64,000 nt of DNA from Streptomyces sp. NBC_00287 (GTDB lineage: Bacteria; Actinomycetota; Actinomycetes; Streptomycetales; Streptomycetaceae), in the NCBI RefSeq assembly GCF_036173105.1, contig NZ_CP108053.1, forward strand, positions 6,572,001 to 6,636,000, read 5' to 3'. How positions within the stretch are numbered: the stretch's first letter is position 1; each line of letters begins with the position of its first letter. Both the position numbers and the translations under genes were made by a program. Below are positions 63,957 to 64,000 of this stretch, one piece after another. The notes below the pieces were generated by a model. It ran no database searches. It was not told the origin of the DNA and was given only the letters and a program-made list of their open reading frames with translations.

Positions 63957-64000
63957 TGAGCACCCTTTCGAGCAGTGTCACATCAGGTGCACCGCCGTTG
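63937..64000 (-). CDS. second conservon CvnC, 3' end
   Basis: Only the last 20 codons are present: NGGAPDVTLLERVLSGLRKL then TGA. The last 15 residues equal the end of the first CvnC. The gene continues beyond the window edge, followed presumably by cvnB and cvnA of a second complete unit. Confidence 0.85.
   Translation of the reverse strand, partial: NGGAPDVTLLERVLSGLRKL

Overview
The window is chromosomal DNA of a Streptomyces or very close relative. Evidence: very high G+C with third-position bias, GTG starts, many start codons 6-8 nt behind a TANNNT -10 (probable leaderless mRNAs), no in-frame TTA codon noticed in the called genes, Streptomyces-type GC-rich hairpin terminators, a tetracistronic conservon (cvnA-D), and gene order matching what I remember of the S. 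coelicolor core around gatB-ilvBNC-serA-leuB-ilvE-accBE-cvn1. It is mostly conserved core with accessory insertions.

Layout. 1-5.3 kb: 3' end of gatB, a convergent methyltransferase, an MMPL exporter overlapping a RimL-like acetyltransferase, small membrane proteins. 5.4-8.98 kb: a small basic protein, a large LAL-type (AAA/TPR/LuxR) regulator, a DUF6191 protein. 8.99-12.4 kb: a PQQ-type sugar dehydrogenase lipoprotein, a 22-bp tandem repeat, an aldo/keto reductase and a divergent D-2-hydroxyacid dehydrogenase. 12.6-15.8 kb: membrane PAS-GGDEF-EAL protein with an intact GGDEF but decayed EAL active site. 15.8-21.6 kb: attenuator-led ilvB-ilvN-ilvC, then serA behind a long leader. 21.6-23.8 kb: TetR/DHA2 efflux pair. 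23.7-28.7 kb: a minus-strand peptide/nickel-type ABC importer with one fused permease and a Zur-like box over its promoter. 28.8-32.7 kb: PucR-type regulator divergent from proline catabolism (proline dehydrogenase, P5C dehydrogenase). 33.4-37.5 kb: purple acid phosphatase, leuB, ilvE. 37.5-43.1 kb: NCS1 permease divergent from a fused ureAB-ureC-aguA-tetR operon with no urease maturation genes. 43.2-46.4 kb: a beta-propeller exoprotein and citramalate synthase behind an Ile-Ile attenuator. 46.4-55.3 kb: a large palindromic repeat, divergent GH30/GH3 glycosidases, a Gly-rich membrane protein, a trypsin, YdeI-like and YceI proteins. 55.7-57.5 kb: accB-accE. 57.5-58.05 kb: a wrecked NACHT gene. 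58.1-64 kb: a complete conservon and the start of a second, almost identical one.

How the parts fit. Branched-chain amino acid synthesis dominates (ilvBNC, leuB, ilvE, cimA), and three of these units carry translated leader ORFs, two followed by textbook terminator hairpins, so ribosome-based attenuation looks like the theme. Nitrogen recovery is second (proline, urea-like and agmatine modules, NCS1 uptake). The most novel-looking pieces are the urease-like enzyme with altered flap residues coupled to agmatine deiminase, the Zur-boxed importer with a fused permease, the GGDEF protein with a pseudo-EAL domain, and the nested inverted repeat at 46.4-46.65 kb. All functional assignments rest on motif reading and memory of families; no database search was run.
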